A stretch of 64,000 bases of DNA from an uncultured Anaeroplasmataceae bacterium (GCA_934229785.1 CAKQEA010000006.1:1-64000); one strand, 5' to 3'; shown: positions 15,446 to 23,094, numbered from the stretch's first letter. Notes: generated from the sequence alone by a model not told the origin. Translations and numbers: made by a program.

Positions 15446-15469
15446 TAGTCAGTCAACTGACTATTTTTT
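15446..15469 (+). terminator. Palindrome copy 4, backup terminator
   Basis: TAGTCAG-TCAA-CTGACTA followed by T6, the same 18 bases as at 12343. It also provides the TAG stop of the Cys-rich gene on the minus strand. Confidence 0.6.
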
Positions 15470-15628
15470 GTTTTTATTAGGAACATTAATATCATTAATA
15501 TCATTAATATCCTTTTTATAAAATGGACATTCTTCTTTAAAGTTAGTATCACCTAGGCATTTACAAAGACCACTTTCATTAGCAAAGCAATCTCTATGCT
15601 TCTTTTTACATGTTGGATAATATCCCAT
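15461..15628 (-). CDS. Cys-rich 55-aa protein, putative zinc binder
   Basis: The start ATG overlaps the stop of the upstream gene (TAATG), indicating coupling. Five Cys and one His in the first 33 residues (TCKKKHRDCF, GLCKCLGDT, KEECPFYKK) form a pattern typical of small zinc-binding proteins of Bacillota mobile elements ending in a CPFYK motif. An IND repeat (INDINDIN) follows. Its stop codon lies in the dispersed palindrome. It was found by reading the sequence, being too short for a 60-codon cutoff. Confidence 0.75.
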   Translation of the reverse strand: MGYYPTCKKKHRDCFANESGLCKCLGDTNFKEECPFYKKDINDINDINVPNKNKK

Positions 15629-15876
15629 TACTGATTTACCCCCTTTCGATATATTGCAAAATATGGAACTAATACTTCACCATATTTCTCATCATGCAAT
15701 GTTAGTTTTTTATGATAATCAATTTCTTTTAATTCGATTTTTTTAAAATCATTCATAAATACTATTAGGTCAACAATATCTCTTGCGGTTAAATCATCAA
15801 ACGAATCAGAGATTTCTATATTATCAAGTTTTAATTTATCTAATATTTTTAAAACTTTCTTTTCAATTTCTATCAT
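15628..15876 (-). CDS. Hypothetical 82-aa protein
   Basis: The start overlaps the stop of the upstream gene (ATGA), with AGAGG upstream. It is a helical charged N-terminal half (IEIEKKVLKILDKLKLDN) followed by a beta segment (EVLVPYFAIYRKGVNQ), without a recognised family. It is part of the tightly packed early block 15461-16500. Confidence 0.6.
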   Translation of the reverse strand: MIEIEKKVLKILDKLKLDNIEISDSFDDLTARDIVDLIVFMNDFKKIELKEIDYHKKLTLHDEKYGEVLVPYFAIYRKGVNQ

Positions 15877-16235
15877 AGCTCTACAACCTCTTCATCATCT
15901 TTCTTTACTTCTTCTGATGCTGGTTCTTTAGCCTCTACATTTTCTTTACCTGGTTTCTTTTTTGCTTCATAAAGCCTATTACATTCTTTTATAATGTCTT
16001 TTCTTGAAGCCAGGTGTTCATCATACCTAGAAAAGCCAAGCATAGAAATAATGTTCATTAAATCGTATTTAATATTTAAATCATTTAATATATCATCCTT
16101 TTCACAATCATCCTCTAATTCACTTACTACATCATAAATTGCATTATCTAAGGTTGCTATTAAGGTTGTTATTTCATGATTACTTAATTTAATACAGTAT
16201 TTTGTTTTAATTTCTTTTTTTCTTTTTTTAATCAT
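15873..16235 (-). CDS. Hypothetical 120-aa protein with acidic tail
   Basis: The start at 16235 has AGGTGA 5 nt upstream; a longer frame from TTG at 16253 overlaps the previous gene. The N terminus is very basic (MIKKRKKEIKTKYCIK), the middle is helical (ITTLIATLDNAIYDVVSEL) and the C terminus highly acidic (EEVKKDDEEVVEL). It overlaps the next gene by 4 nt. Function unknown. Confidence 0.6.
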   Translation of the reverse strand: MIKKRKKEIKTKYCIKLSNHEITTLIATLDNAIYDVVSELEDDCEKDDILNDLNIKYDLMNIISMLGFSRYDEHLASRKDIIKECNRLYEAKKKPGKENVEAKEPASEEVKKDDEEVVEL

Positions 16236-16245
16236 TGTCATCACC

Positions 16246-16500
16246 TCACTCAATTAAGGTTTTTCTTTCAACGTATAATTGTTGATAGAATCTTTTGACT
16301 CCATCAATTAATTTATAATAAGTAATTGAGGTAGGAGATGTTTGTTCTCTTATTAAATCTTTTGAATAAAAATGATCTAACATATCAAATGTTTGATTTG
16401 CTTTCTCAATTGATTTAATTACAGACTTTACTATTGTTCTTTGTCCATCATTGGACATGATTAAATAAACACTACACATTACACAACACCACACTTTCAT
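16246..16500 (-). CDS. Hypothetical 84-aa protein, first of the long operon
   Basis: A mixed alpha/beta protein (SVYLIMSNDGQRTIVKSVIK) without a recognised family. The ATG at 16500 has no clear ribosome site; an in-frame ATG at 16479, after a GT-rich stretch, is an alternative. It follows a leader of about 250 nt from the promoter at 16760-16788, with a 13-bp hairpin just upstream. Confidence 0.5.
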   Translation of the reverse strand: MKVWCCVMCSVYLIMSNDGQRTIVKSVIKSIEKANQTFDMLDHFYSKDLIREQTSPTSITYYKLIDGVKRFYQQLYVERKTLIE

Positions 16501-16507
16501 TTAATTG

Positions 16508-16564
16508 GATAAAAGGAAGCCTTCAAGAAAGGAGATATATTTTTTAATTTAGCTTCCTTTTATC
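16508..16564. other. 13-bp inverted repeat in the operon leader
   Basis: GATAAAAGGAAGC (16508-16520) is a perfect reverse complement of 16552-16564. No T tract follows in the operon direction, so attenuation or message stability is more likely than full termination. Confidence 0.55.
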
Positions 16565-16586
16565 TTTTGGAGGGAAAAGTTTTTTA

Positions 16587-16628
16587 ATGAAAAAACTAAT
16601 AAAAAATTTAATAACAATTTTATTGTGA
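16587..16628 (+). CDS. Possible 13-aa peptide
   Basis: GGAGGG lies 12 nt before an ATG reading MKKLIKNLITILL and a TGA. It is on the strand opposite to the operon leader. The peptide is amphipathic and could be a leader or tiny toxin, but the evidence is only a ribosome site and a short frame. Confidence 0.2.
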   Translation: MKKLIKNLITILL

Positions 16629-16634
16629 TATAAT
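16626..16634 (+). promoter_or_regulatory. Extended -10 promoter, rightward
   Basis: TGATATAAT is an extended -10 with TTTAAT 16 nt upstream of the hexamer. Its transcript would run through the operator into the XRE-type gene. Confidence 0.4.
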
Positions 16635-16734
16635 TATGTTGCCACACATTTTAATATCAGTATTTTCGTAAAGGCTAATGTTTTAAAATTAATTTTTTTT
16701 ATTGAGGCTTTTACGCTTTTATTGTTATTAGCTG

Positions 16735-16779
16735 GTACTCAATTCGAGTACGCAATATTATTGTACTCGAATTGAGTAC
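16735..16779. promoter_or_regulatory. Double operator of the XRE-type regulator
   Basis: Two 17-nt sites, GTACTCAATTCGAGTAC (16735-16751) and its exact reverse complement (16763-16779), are separated by 11 nt. Each site is itself a dyad (GTACTC/GAGTAC). Centres are 28 nt apart. The right site covers the spacer of the leftward promoter; the left site covers the likely rightward promoter of the regulator gene. This is a classic lysogeny-type switch. Confidence 0.75.
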
Positions 16780-16788
16780 GCATTTCAA
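16760..16788 (-). promoter_or_regulatory. Promoter of the long leftward operon
   Basis: On the minus strand, TTGAAA (16783-16788), 17-nt spacer, TACAAT (16760-16765). The right-hand operator lies exactly in the spacer, so bound regulator should shut the operon down. Confidence 0.7.
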
Positions 16789-16805
16789 TAGGGAGGAACA
16801 AAAAA

Positions 16806-17024
16806 ATGTTAAAAAATTTTAAAAGTAATATTAAATATTTAAATAAAAAATTTAATATTGCAAAAATATTAAACATTAATGAACAATCATTAAAAAATAA
16901 ACTAAGTGATGAAAAAAGACAATTTAGTTTAATTGATGCAATTTTAATATCTCAAGCAACTGGATATAAAATTGATGACCTAGTATTTAAAGACTTAGAT
17001 AAAAAACAAAAGGAGGAAAAATAA
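16806..17024 (+). CDS. XRE/Cro-like regulator, 72 aa
   Basis: A small helix-turn-helix protein: NIAKILNINEQSLKNKLSDE forms the helix-turn-helix, and SLIDAILISQATGYKIDDL is the typical C-terminal half of the XRE fold. GGGAGG precedes the start by 7 nt. It lies beside the double operator and divergent from the long operon, so it is probably the element's repressor or Cro-like switch. The next gene starts on its stop codon. Confidence 0.7.
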   Translation: MLKNFKSNIKYLNKKFNIAKILNINEQSLKNKLSDEKRQFSLIDAILISQATGYKIDDLVFKDLDKKQKEEK

Positions 17025-17281
17025 TGACTACAAAATCATTCATGAAAGAATACGATTTGACTAAAACAAATTTAAGTGAAATAGAAAAAGAAATTGAATC
17101 AAAATGTAATGATTATTTGTTTTCACAAAATACGATTAAATGCATGTCAAATACACAATGTGAAAATAAATATATTGTTAATGTTGTTTATGAAAAAAGA
17201 ATAAAGTGGATAGAGGTTTTAATTGCTCTTATAATATTTGGTTACTTGATTTATTATTTAGTTAAAATAGCTCAAATGTAA
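17024..17281 (+). CDS. Membrane-anchored 85-aa protein
   Basis: The start overlaps the regulator's last base (TAATG), with AAAGGAGG upstream. A soluble helical N-terminal part precedes one C-terminal membrane helix (WIEVLIALIIFGYLIYYLV). Coupled to the regulator, it may modulate it or act at the membrane (immunity- or superinfection-type role); this is speculative. Confidence 0.6.
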   Translation: MTTKSFMKEYDLTKTNLSEIEKEIESKCNDYLFSQNTIKCMSNTQCENKYIVNVVYEKRIKWIEVLIALIIFGYLIYYLVKIAQM

Positions 17282-17338
17282 ATTAGATATTCTAATGTAC
17301 AATGACTTAGAAAATGAAAATAATTAGAACAATTTAAT

Positions 17339-17406
17339 AACTGGATATAGTAAAGTGCCATCTTTATATAATCAATTTAAATGACAAGAAAGGAACTTTA
17401 CTATAT
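17339..17406 (+). promoter_or_regulatory. Integrase promoter with shared operator and inverted arm
   Basis: 17339-17373 repeats, in the integrase's orientation, the promoter/operator of the gene at 105-332, including -10 TATAAT (17367-17372) and a TAAAG/CTTTA dyad. A second arm, ACTTTACTATAT (17395-17406), is a perfect reverse complement of 17345-17356 and covers the bases between ribosome site and start codon. Confidence 0.6.
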
Positions 17407-18349
17407 GATGAATGAAAATGATATTTTAAAAGCATTAACTAATCTTGTTAATAGTGAAACTAAACATATCACTATGGAACAAGCTTATGAAAATTTTTGT
17501 ACTAATGTTATTAATACAGTTAGACCAGCTACTTTAAAAATTTACAAAAACAAATATGAGAAGATTCTTAGACCTTTATTTGATAGGCTTGGTATTGTTT
17601 ATACTAATGAAGTTACAAAGGCAAGATACAATCAAATGATTGCTATTCAACAAAATCAAGGTTATAAAAACTCATCTATCAATAAGGTTATGGATACCTT
17701 GAAATTTATTTTTAATATCAATGTTGAACTTGAATATATTTCAACCAACCCTATTAAAGGTATTAAGAAGCTTAAAGAACAGGAAGTTAAAATTGAAATA
17801 ATCACTAATAATACTAAGGATATTATTTATGACTATCTTTATAAGTTAGAGCTTAATCCATTTAATTTAAGAAATATTACTGCTATTATGTTACTTAATG
17901 ATACTGGATTAAGAATTAATGAACTTGTTAATTTAAAACTTAAGAATGTTTATATTGAAAAGAATATCATTTACGTTGATTTTACTAAGACAGGTAAACC
18001 TAGATATGTTTTCTTTACTGATGAAACAAAATTCTATTTAAGTAAATATATTACTTCTATTGAATGTGAAACAGAGTATTTATTTATTTCTATCAATGGA
18101 ACAAAAATGAGAGTTGACTCTGTTTATGATTTTCTTTATAAAATAAAAAAAGAATGTAGCATTACTCAAAGCATATCACCACATAAATGGAGACATACTT
18201 TTGCTACATCCTTAATTGAGAAAAATGTTAATCTTCATGAAGTTATGTCAGTATTAGGTCATACTGAATACTCAACTACTAAAAGATATTTACATCAAAA
18301 AATAGAAAATCAAAGAAATGATATTCTTAATGCAATTAGTAAAAAATAA
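17405..18349 (+). CDS. int: Tyrosine-family site-specific integrase, 314 aa
   Basis: Phage-type tyrosine recombinase. The N-terminal SAM-like core-binding domain (about 1-100) is followed by the catalytic domain with Arg in DTGLRINELVNLKL, then HKWRHTFAT (HxxR), GHTEY (His/Trp position) and the tyrosine nucleophile in KRYLHQK. The start at 17405 is preferred because AAAGGA ends 10 nt upstream; the in-frame ATG at 17381 has no ribosome site. It lies 45 nt from attR, the usual place of an integrase acting on a tRNA site. Expression is probably controlled through the operator shared with the winged-helix gene at the other end. Confidence 0.95.
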   Translation: MMNENDILKALTNLVNSETKHITMEQAYENFCTNVINTVRPATLKIYKNKYEKILRPLFDRLGIVYTNEVTKARYNQMIAIQQNQGYKNSSINKVMDTLKFIFNINVELEYISTNPIKGIKKLKEQEVKIEIITNNTKDIIYDYLYKLELNPFNLRNITAIMLLNDTGLRINELVNLKLKNVYIEKNIIYVDFTKTGKPRYVFFTDETKFYLSKYITSIECETEYLFISINGTKMRVDSVYDFLYKIKKECSITQSISPHKWRHTFATSLIEKNVNLHEVMSVLGHTEYSTTKRYLHQKIENQRNDILNAISKK

Positions 18350-18352
18350 AAA

Positions 18353-18384
18353 GGCGAACTGATAACTCCACTTATCAATTCACC
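18353..18384 (+). terminator. Hairpin after the integrase gene
   Basis: GGCGAACTGATAA pairs with TTATCAATTCACC (two mismatches). No T tract follows, so it is a weak terminator or part of the attachment region. Confidence 0.4.
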
Positions 18385-18394
18385 CAAAAAATAC

Positions 18395-18471
18395 CTTGGA
18401 CCCCTCTTGTATGGAAGCAAGAAAATCCTTGATATTACTGAACAATCTGGCGCGCCCAAGAGGACTCGAAC
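18395..18471. repeat. attR: right copy of the attachment-site repeat
   Basis: Identical to 1-77. Bases 18448-18471 are the 3' part of the intact tRNA-Arg gene, so integration keeps the tRNA functional. Confidence 0.92.
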
Positions 18472-18524
18472 CCCTAACCTTTTGATCCGTAGTCAAACGA
18501 TCTATCCAATTGATCTATGAGCGC
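18448..18524 (-). tRNA. tRNA-Arg (anticodon ACG)
   Basis: Minus-strand cloverleaf: acceptor GCGCTCA/TGGGCGC, D arm GATC/GATC, anticodon stem TTTGA/TCAAA with loop CTACGGA, T arm AGGGG/CCTCT with TTCGAGT, and an encoded CCA. It is the integration target of the element to its left. Confidence 0.95.
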
Positions 18525-18551
18525 ATCTATATCAAGTTGACGGTTTAAGAT

Positions 18552-18628
18552 TGGCGGTCCGGACGAGACTCGAACTCGCGACCTCCGCAGTGACAGTGCG
18601 GCATTCTAACCAACTGAACTACCGGACC
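18552..18628 (-). tRNA. tRNA-Asp (anticodon GTC)
   Basis: Minus-strand cloverleaf: acceptor GGTCCGG/CCGGACC, anticodon stem CCGCA/TGCGG with loop CTGTCAC, T arm GCGAG/CTCGT, encoded CCA. It is co-transcribed with tRNA-Arg from the promoter at 18657-18685. Confidence 0.95.
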
Positions 18629-18656
18629 ATTATTAACAATCCGTCAACGCTTGTTC

Positions 18657-18685
18657 ATTATAACAAATTGAATACTATAAATCAA
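18657..18685 (-). promoter_or_regulatory. Promoter of the tRNA-Asp/tRNA-Arg operon
   Basis: TTGATT (18680-18685), 17-nt spacer, TATAAT (18657-18662) on the minus strand, about 30 nt upstream of tRNA-Asp. Confidence 0.8.
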
Positions 18686-18760
18686 GTGTTTTTTATGTTT
18701 TTTTTATATTTTTAACTCGTTTCAAGTTAAAATCATAATTTCTAAAAAGCATTATAGCCT

Positions 18761-18786
18761 AGAATTGGTATTAAAATACCAATTCT
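18761..18786. terminator. Hairpin after pcrA
   Basis: AGAATTGGTAT and ATACCAATTCT form a perfect 11-bp stem around TAAA, 12 nt past the pcrA stop. The T tract is poor, so termination efficiency is uncertain. Confidence 0.55.
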
Positions 18787-18797
18787 ATATTATAAAG

Positions 18798-20930
18798 CTA
18801 TAGTTTTCTTATTGCCGGATGAGTACCATTTAATTTTTTTATGCCATATGGGACCTTAAATGCTACTGTGATTAAATCACCCTCAACAGAAACTACCATT
18901 CCATCACCAAAGGCCTTATGATTAACCTTATCTCCAACCTCATATTGTGTTTTAGTAATTTTTTTGGTAGGTTTATCCATTACCTTTAATGTTGATTTTT
19001 TTATTGTTGATGTATCATACTTATGATAACCCTTTGAAATATTTTTAAATAATTCTTTATTCATTTCACTAATAAATCTTGAAGGTTTCATGTAAGACTG
19101 TTGACCAAACAAAAATCTTGAGGAAGCACTTGTTAAATAAAGTTTTTCTTTAGCTCTAGTAATTCCAACATAGCAAATTCTTCTTTCCTCTTCTATTTCT
19201 GATGGTAGTGTACAATTCATAGACGGGAATATTCCCTCCTCCATTGCTACCATAAAAACATTTGTAAACTCTAATCCCTTTACTTGATGATATGTTGATA
19301 GTCTAACGCAATCAACCTTATCAACATCATCATTTTCATTATCAGTTCTTAAAGCTAAATCAGATAACATTAATTCTAGTTTTTCTAAATTAGTACCTTC
19401 ATAAAATTCATCAGCTTCTTTTAAAACTGATTTTAATTCTTTGATATTCCCAATTCTATCCTCATAAGAATCCTCATCTTTTTTTAACTCAGCCTCATAT
19501 CCTGTATTTTCTAAAATTATATCAACTAAATCCTTAAGCTTAACATTTTCAAGTTGTGCCTTAATATCATTTATAACAGATTTAAAATTATTTAAAGCAT
19601 CTACGGCAATTCCTTTACCATAATACTTTTCAATTGAATCAAATAATGAAAGGTTATTTTCATTGGCAATATTAGTTAGATTTTCAAGCATTTTTGGTCC
19701 AATTTTTCTTTTAGGCTCATTAATTATTCTTCTAAATGAAATATCATCATCCTTATAAACAATAACTCTTAAATAAGCAATAATATCCTTTATTTCTTTT
19801 CTTGCGAAGAAAGATAACCCACCATATATTTTATATGGAATTTGATATCTAACAAGCATATCCTCAAAATTTCTTGAAATATAGTTTGAACGATATAGTA
19901 TTGCAAAATCACTATAGCTTGCACCACAAGCTACAAGCTCCTTTATCTTATCAATAACAAACATAACCTCATCATATGAAGAATCAGCATTATAATAAAA
20001 TGGCATTTGACCTTCTTTATTTTTAGAAAACATCACTTTTTTAATTTGATTTGGATTATGCTCAATAATGCAGTTAGCTAATGACAATATCTCCTTTGTA
20101 GAACGATAATTTTCTTCTAATAAAATTAGTTTTGTTTCTAAAAAATCACGTCTAAATCGATTAATATTTTCAATTTTAGCCCCACGAAATGAATAAATTG
20201 ATTGAAAATCATCACCAACAACAAAAATATTATGATATCTAGCTGAAAGCATAAAAATTAAATTATATTGAAGTGTATTAGTATCCTGAAATTCATCGAC
20301 TAATATATATTGAAATTTATTCTGATATTTTTGTAAAATGCTAGGATTCTTTTGAAATAATAGAATTGTTTTAATAATTAAATCATCAAAATCTAAAGCA
20401 TTATTTTCTTTCATAAATTCTTCATATTTTTCTAATACAATCGTAAAAATATTATTTAATCTTGGGTCATCAATCCTAAAATCAGTAAAGTTTTTACTCT
20501 TAGAGATTAAACCGCGAATTTCCTTAGGCTTAAATTCATCAAGCTCAGCCTGCTTCATTATATCCTTAACTATTTTTAACGAATCTTCTTCATCTAATAT
20601 TTGAAAAGAAGATGTATATGGTGGTAAAGCCTTTATCTCTAATCTTAATAAACGACAACAAAATGAGTGAAATGTTGAAACCCACATATACTTTGTTTCA
20701 ATGGAAAGCATTCCTTCAATTCTCTGCTTCATTTCATTTGCTGCTTTATTTGTGAATGTAACAGCTAAAATGTTAGTTGATGGAATTCCAAGCTCTGAAA
20801 TTAAATAGGCAATTCTAGTTGTTAAAACCTTCGTCTTACCACTACCAGCACCAGCCATTACCATTACAGGTCCTTCAGTTGTAGTAACAGCCTCTAGCTG
20901 GCGTTCATTTAATCCATTTAATAGGTTCAT
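18798..20930 (-). CDS. pcrA: UvrD/PcrA-type superfamily 1 DNA helicase, 710 aa
   Basis: An ATP-dependent 3'-5' DNA helicase acting in repair, replication restart and rolling-circle plasmid replication. Helicase motifs are present in order: Q motif LNERQLEAV, Walker A GAGSGKT, DEFQDTN (Walker B), SIYSFRGA (motif III), TYHQVKGLEF (motif V) and GITRAKEKL (motif VI). A C-terminal Tudor-like module follows (VGDKVNHKAFGDGMV), as in Gram-positive PcrA. Full family length. It is followed on the same strand by no partner gene; the ABC-F gene lies 11 nt upstream and is probably co-transcribed. Plasmid and phage Rep_trans initiators often need this host helicase. Confidence 0.93.
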   Translation of the reverse strand: MNLLNGLNERQLEAVTTTEGPVMVMAGAGSGKTKVLTTRIAYLISELGIPSTNILAVTFTNKAANEMKQRIEGMLSIETKYMWVSTFHSFCCRLLRLEIKALPPYTSSFQILDEEDSLKIVKDIMKQAELDEFKPKEIRGLISKSKNFTDFRIDDPRLNNIFTIVLEKYEEFMKENNALDFDDLIIKTILLFQKNPSILQKYQNKFQYILVDEFQDTNTLQYNLIFMLSARYHNIFVVGDDFQSIYSFRGAKIENINRFRRDFLETKLILLEENYRSTKEILSLANCIIEHNPNQIKKVMFSKNKEGQMPFYYNADSSYDEVMFVIDKIKELVACGASYSDFAILYRSNYISRNFEDMLVRYQIPYKIYGGLSFFARKEIKDIIAYLRVIVYKDDDISFRRIINEPKRKIGPKMLENLTNIANENNLSLFDSIEKYYGKGIAVDALNNFKSVINDIKAQLENVKLKDLVDIILENTGYEAELKKDEDSYEDRIGNIKELKSVLKEADEFYEGTNLEKLELMLSDLALRTDNENDDVDKVDCVRLSTYHQVKGLEFTNVFMVAMEEGIFPSMNCTLPSEIEEERRICYVGITRAKEKLYLTSASSRFLFGQQSYMKPSRFISEMNKELFKNISKGYHKYDTSTIKKSTLKVMDKPTKKITKTQYEVGDKVNHKAFGDGMVVSVEGDLITVAFKVPYGIKKLNGTHPAIRKL

Positions 20931-20941
20931 TTAAATCACTC

Positions 20942-22516
20942 CTAATCTAAATCCAAAAACTCCTCATAGCTCATCATTCTATCAACAATAGAGCCATCCT
21001 CCTTAAAGGCAATAATTCTATTAGCAACTGTTTGTAAAAGTTCTGCATCATGTGAAGAAAATAAAATATTTCCTTTATAATTCGTCATACCTTCATTTAA
21101 AGCAGTAATTGATTCCAAGTCTAAATGGTTTGTTGGATCCTCTAAAACTAAAATATTAGGTGCTTCAAGCATTAGTTTAGCAAACATACATCTAACCTTT
21201 TCTCCACCTGATAATACATTACACTTTTTCATAGACTCTTCACCAGAAAACAACATTCTGCCTAACCAGCCACGAATAAATGTTTCAGTTTGATCATTAG
21301 GTGAGTATTGTCTTAACCAATCAATTAATGATAAATTCTTATCAAAATACTCCTTATTGTCCTGTAATAGTGCACCGACTGATGTTGTTATACCCCATTT
21401 AAACTTTCCAGTATAATTTTCATCCTTACCTGTCAAAATATCAAATAATGCTGTTATTTGATGAGTATTTTCTGATAAGAAGGCAATCTTATCATTTTTA
21501 TTTACCGTAAATGTTAAGTTTTCAAATACACCTGGTTTTGATAGCTTTTCAACAGTTAGAATATCATTTCCAACCTCACGATTTGGCTTAAAGCCAATGT
21601 ATGGATAACGACGTGATGAAGGTTCAATATCATCAAGAGTAATTTTATCAAGAAGCTTTTTACGGCTTGTTGCCTGTTTTGATTTAGACTTATTAGCAGA
21701 GAATCTTGCGATAAATTCTTGTAGTTCCTTAATTTTCTGCTCTGCCTTTTTATTTTGATCCTTAGCCTGCTGTAATGCTAATTGACTTGATTCATACCAG
21801 AATTCATAATTACCAACATAAAGCTTAATTTTACCAAAATCAACATCACATATATGAGTACATACATTATTTAAAAAATGACGATCATGGGAAACAATAA
21901 TGACTGTATTTTCAAAATTTAATAAAAAATTTTCAAGCCATCGTGTTGATTTATAATCCAAGTTATTAGTAGGCTCATCTAAAAGGAGAATATCAGGATT
22001 ACCAAATAAAGCCTGAGCAAGTAAAACCTTTATTTTAAGCTTTGCATCTAATTCACCCATTAGCATATAATGATAATCACTAGGTACACCAATTCCATTT
22101 AAAAGAGTTTCAGCATCACTTTCAGCGTCCCAGCCACCAAGCTCAGCAAATTCACCCTCAAGCTCTGCAGCACGAACCCCATCCTCATCAGTGAAATCCT
22201 CTTTAGCATATAATTCATCCTTTTCCTTCATTATTTCAATCAATCTCTTGTGACCTAATAAAACAGTATTTAAAACAGTTTCATTATTAAAAGCATTTTG
22301 GTCCTGACGTAAAATACTCATTCTTTCATTTTTATCTAAGATAACCTCACCACTTGTAGATTCGATTTCACCAGATAAAAGCTTTAAAAAAGTAGATTTA
22401 CCAGCACCATTTGCACCAATAATACCATAACAATTTCCTTTAGTAAATGTTATGTTGACATCCTTAAATAAAACTCTTGAGCCATATTGCAATCCTAAAT
22501 TAACAGTCTTTAACAT
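20942..22516 (-). CDS. ykpA: ABC-F ATPase of the YkpA/YbiT group, 524 aa
   Basis: Two ABC domains on one chain without membrane segments. Walker A GANGAGKST and signature region MGELDAKLKIK come first; a linker of about 80 residues rich in Lys/Gln (QNKKAEQKIKELQEF) follows; the second domain has the signature LSGGEKVRCMFAKL. The Walker A of the second half is degenerate (AFLSENTHQI), as in YbiT-type proteins. These act on the ribosome in translation control or rescue. Co-transcribed with pcrA. Confidence 0.85.
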   Translation of the reverse strand: MLKTVNLGLQYGSRVLFKDVNITFTKGNCYGIIGANGAGKSTFLKLLSGEIESTSGEVILDKNERMSILRQDQNAFNNETVLNTVLLGHKRLIEIMKEKDELYAKEDFTDEDGVRAAELEGEFAELGGWDAESDAETLLNGIGVPSDYHYMLMGELDAKLKIKVLLAQALFGNPDILLLDEPTNNLDYKSTRWLENFLLNFENTVIIVSHDRHFLNNVCTHICDVDFGKIKLYVGNYEFWYESSQLALQQAKDQNKKAEQKIKELQEFIARFSANKSKSKQATSRKKLLDKITLDDIEPSSRRYPYIGFKPNREVGNDILTVEKLSKPGVFENLTFTVNKNDKIAFLSENTHQITALFDILTGKDENYTGKFKWGITTSVGALLQDNKEYFDKNLSLIDWLRQYSPNDQTETFIRGWLGRMLFSGEESMKKCNVLSGGEKVRCMFAKLMLEAPNILVLEDPTNHLDLESITALNEGMTNYKGNILFSSHDAELLQTVANRIIAFKEDGSIVDRMMSYEEFLDLD

Positions 22517-22528
22517 TATTTTTTCCTC

Positions 22529-23027
22529 CTATTCCCATAACAAATCATTTTTAGCTTTTTTCATTTTATCAATTATATTTTCACATTCAATTCTATCTAT
22601 ACCATAAGCAACACAAAGTTTTTTTTCTTTTATCAACAATTTCACCATTAAGCTTATATTCACTAAGCCAAATAAACAACATATATCCATTAAATCCCCT
22701 TAAAATTCTTGTTTTTGAAATATCACTAAATGAAAAATCAATATGAATAAAATTACTATTTTTCCCCTCTAACTCATAATGCATAGTTCCATGCTCAATA
22801 TATAGCTTACAGCATGGTTTCTTCATTCTAATCATCATCAGAACAAAAGTAAAAAATGAAGAAAATAAAAATAGAAATATAAACAATACTAAAAAAACAT
22901 AGCTAAAATTTTCAAAAACAAAAATTATTATCATAAATGTTGCTACAAAAAATATCCCAAAGGGAGCTATAAATTTAGTTAAGTTTTGATTTTTATCATT
23001 ATGACTTTCAAATAAGACATCACGCAT
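22529..23027 (-). pseudogene. YcxB-like membrane protein, frame broken at an A8 run
   Basis: The frame from 23027 (ribosome site AGAGGTG) gives two membrane helices and a C-terminal domain like YcxB (CCKLYIEHGTMHYEL, FSFSDISKTRI). At the A8 run (22619-22626 on the plus strand) the frame passes into a short tail and stops at 22593. With one A fewer it continues LCVAYGIDRIECENI... to TAG at 22529, giving about 165 residues with a natural C terminus. The gene is thus interrupted, expressed through slippage, or affected by a sequencing error. Confidence 0.65.
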
Positions 23028-23062
23028 AAAATCACCTCTAAATTTCTATATTACATAATAAA

Positions 23063-23086
23063 GGGCTGTTCAATAAAGAACAGTCC
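23063..23086 (-). terminator. Terminator of glnS
   Basis: On the minus strand GGACTGTTC-TTTATT-GAACAGCCC then TTTATTAT, directly after the glnS stop codon. Confidence 0.7.
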
Positions 23087-23094
23087 TTCTTTAA

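Larger units (their letters stand above)
1..18471. mobile_element. Integrated element in tRNA-Arg, filamentous-phage-like
   Basis: The element is bounded by two identical copies of a sequence of at least 77 bp, the right one overlapping an intact tRNA-Arg gene. It carries a tyrosine integrase next to the right end, an XRE-type regulator with a double operator, a long leftward operon and a short rightward one. Core proteins are a Rep_trans-family initiator, a Zot/pI-like membrane ATPase and three exported or anchored proteins with phage coat- or adhesin-like topology. Conjugation genes (VirB4, TraG/FtsK) and tailed-phage genes are absent. An inovirus-like provirus is the best reading; a mobilizable element using the Rep_trans protein as relaxase is the main alternative. 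Its full left boundary lies at or before position 1. Confidence 0.85.

Noticed and set aside
18761..18786. Second attachment site or element border
   Set aside because: Only a hairpin after pcrA; it has no copy elsewhere in the window.
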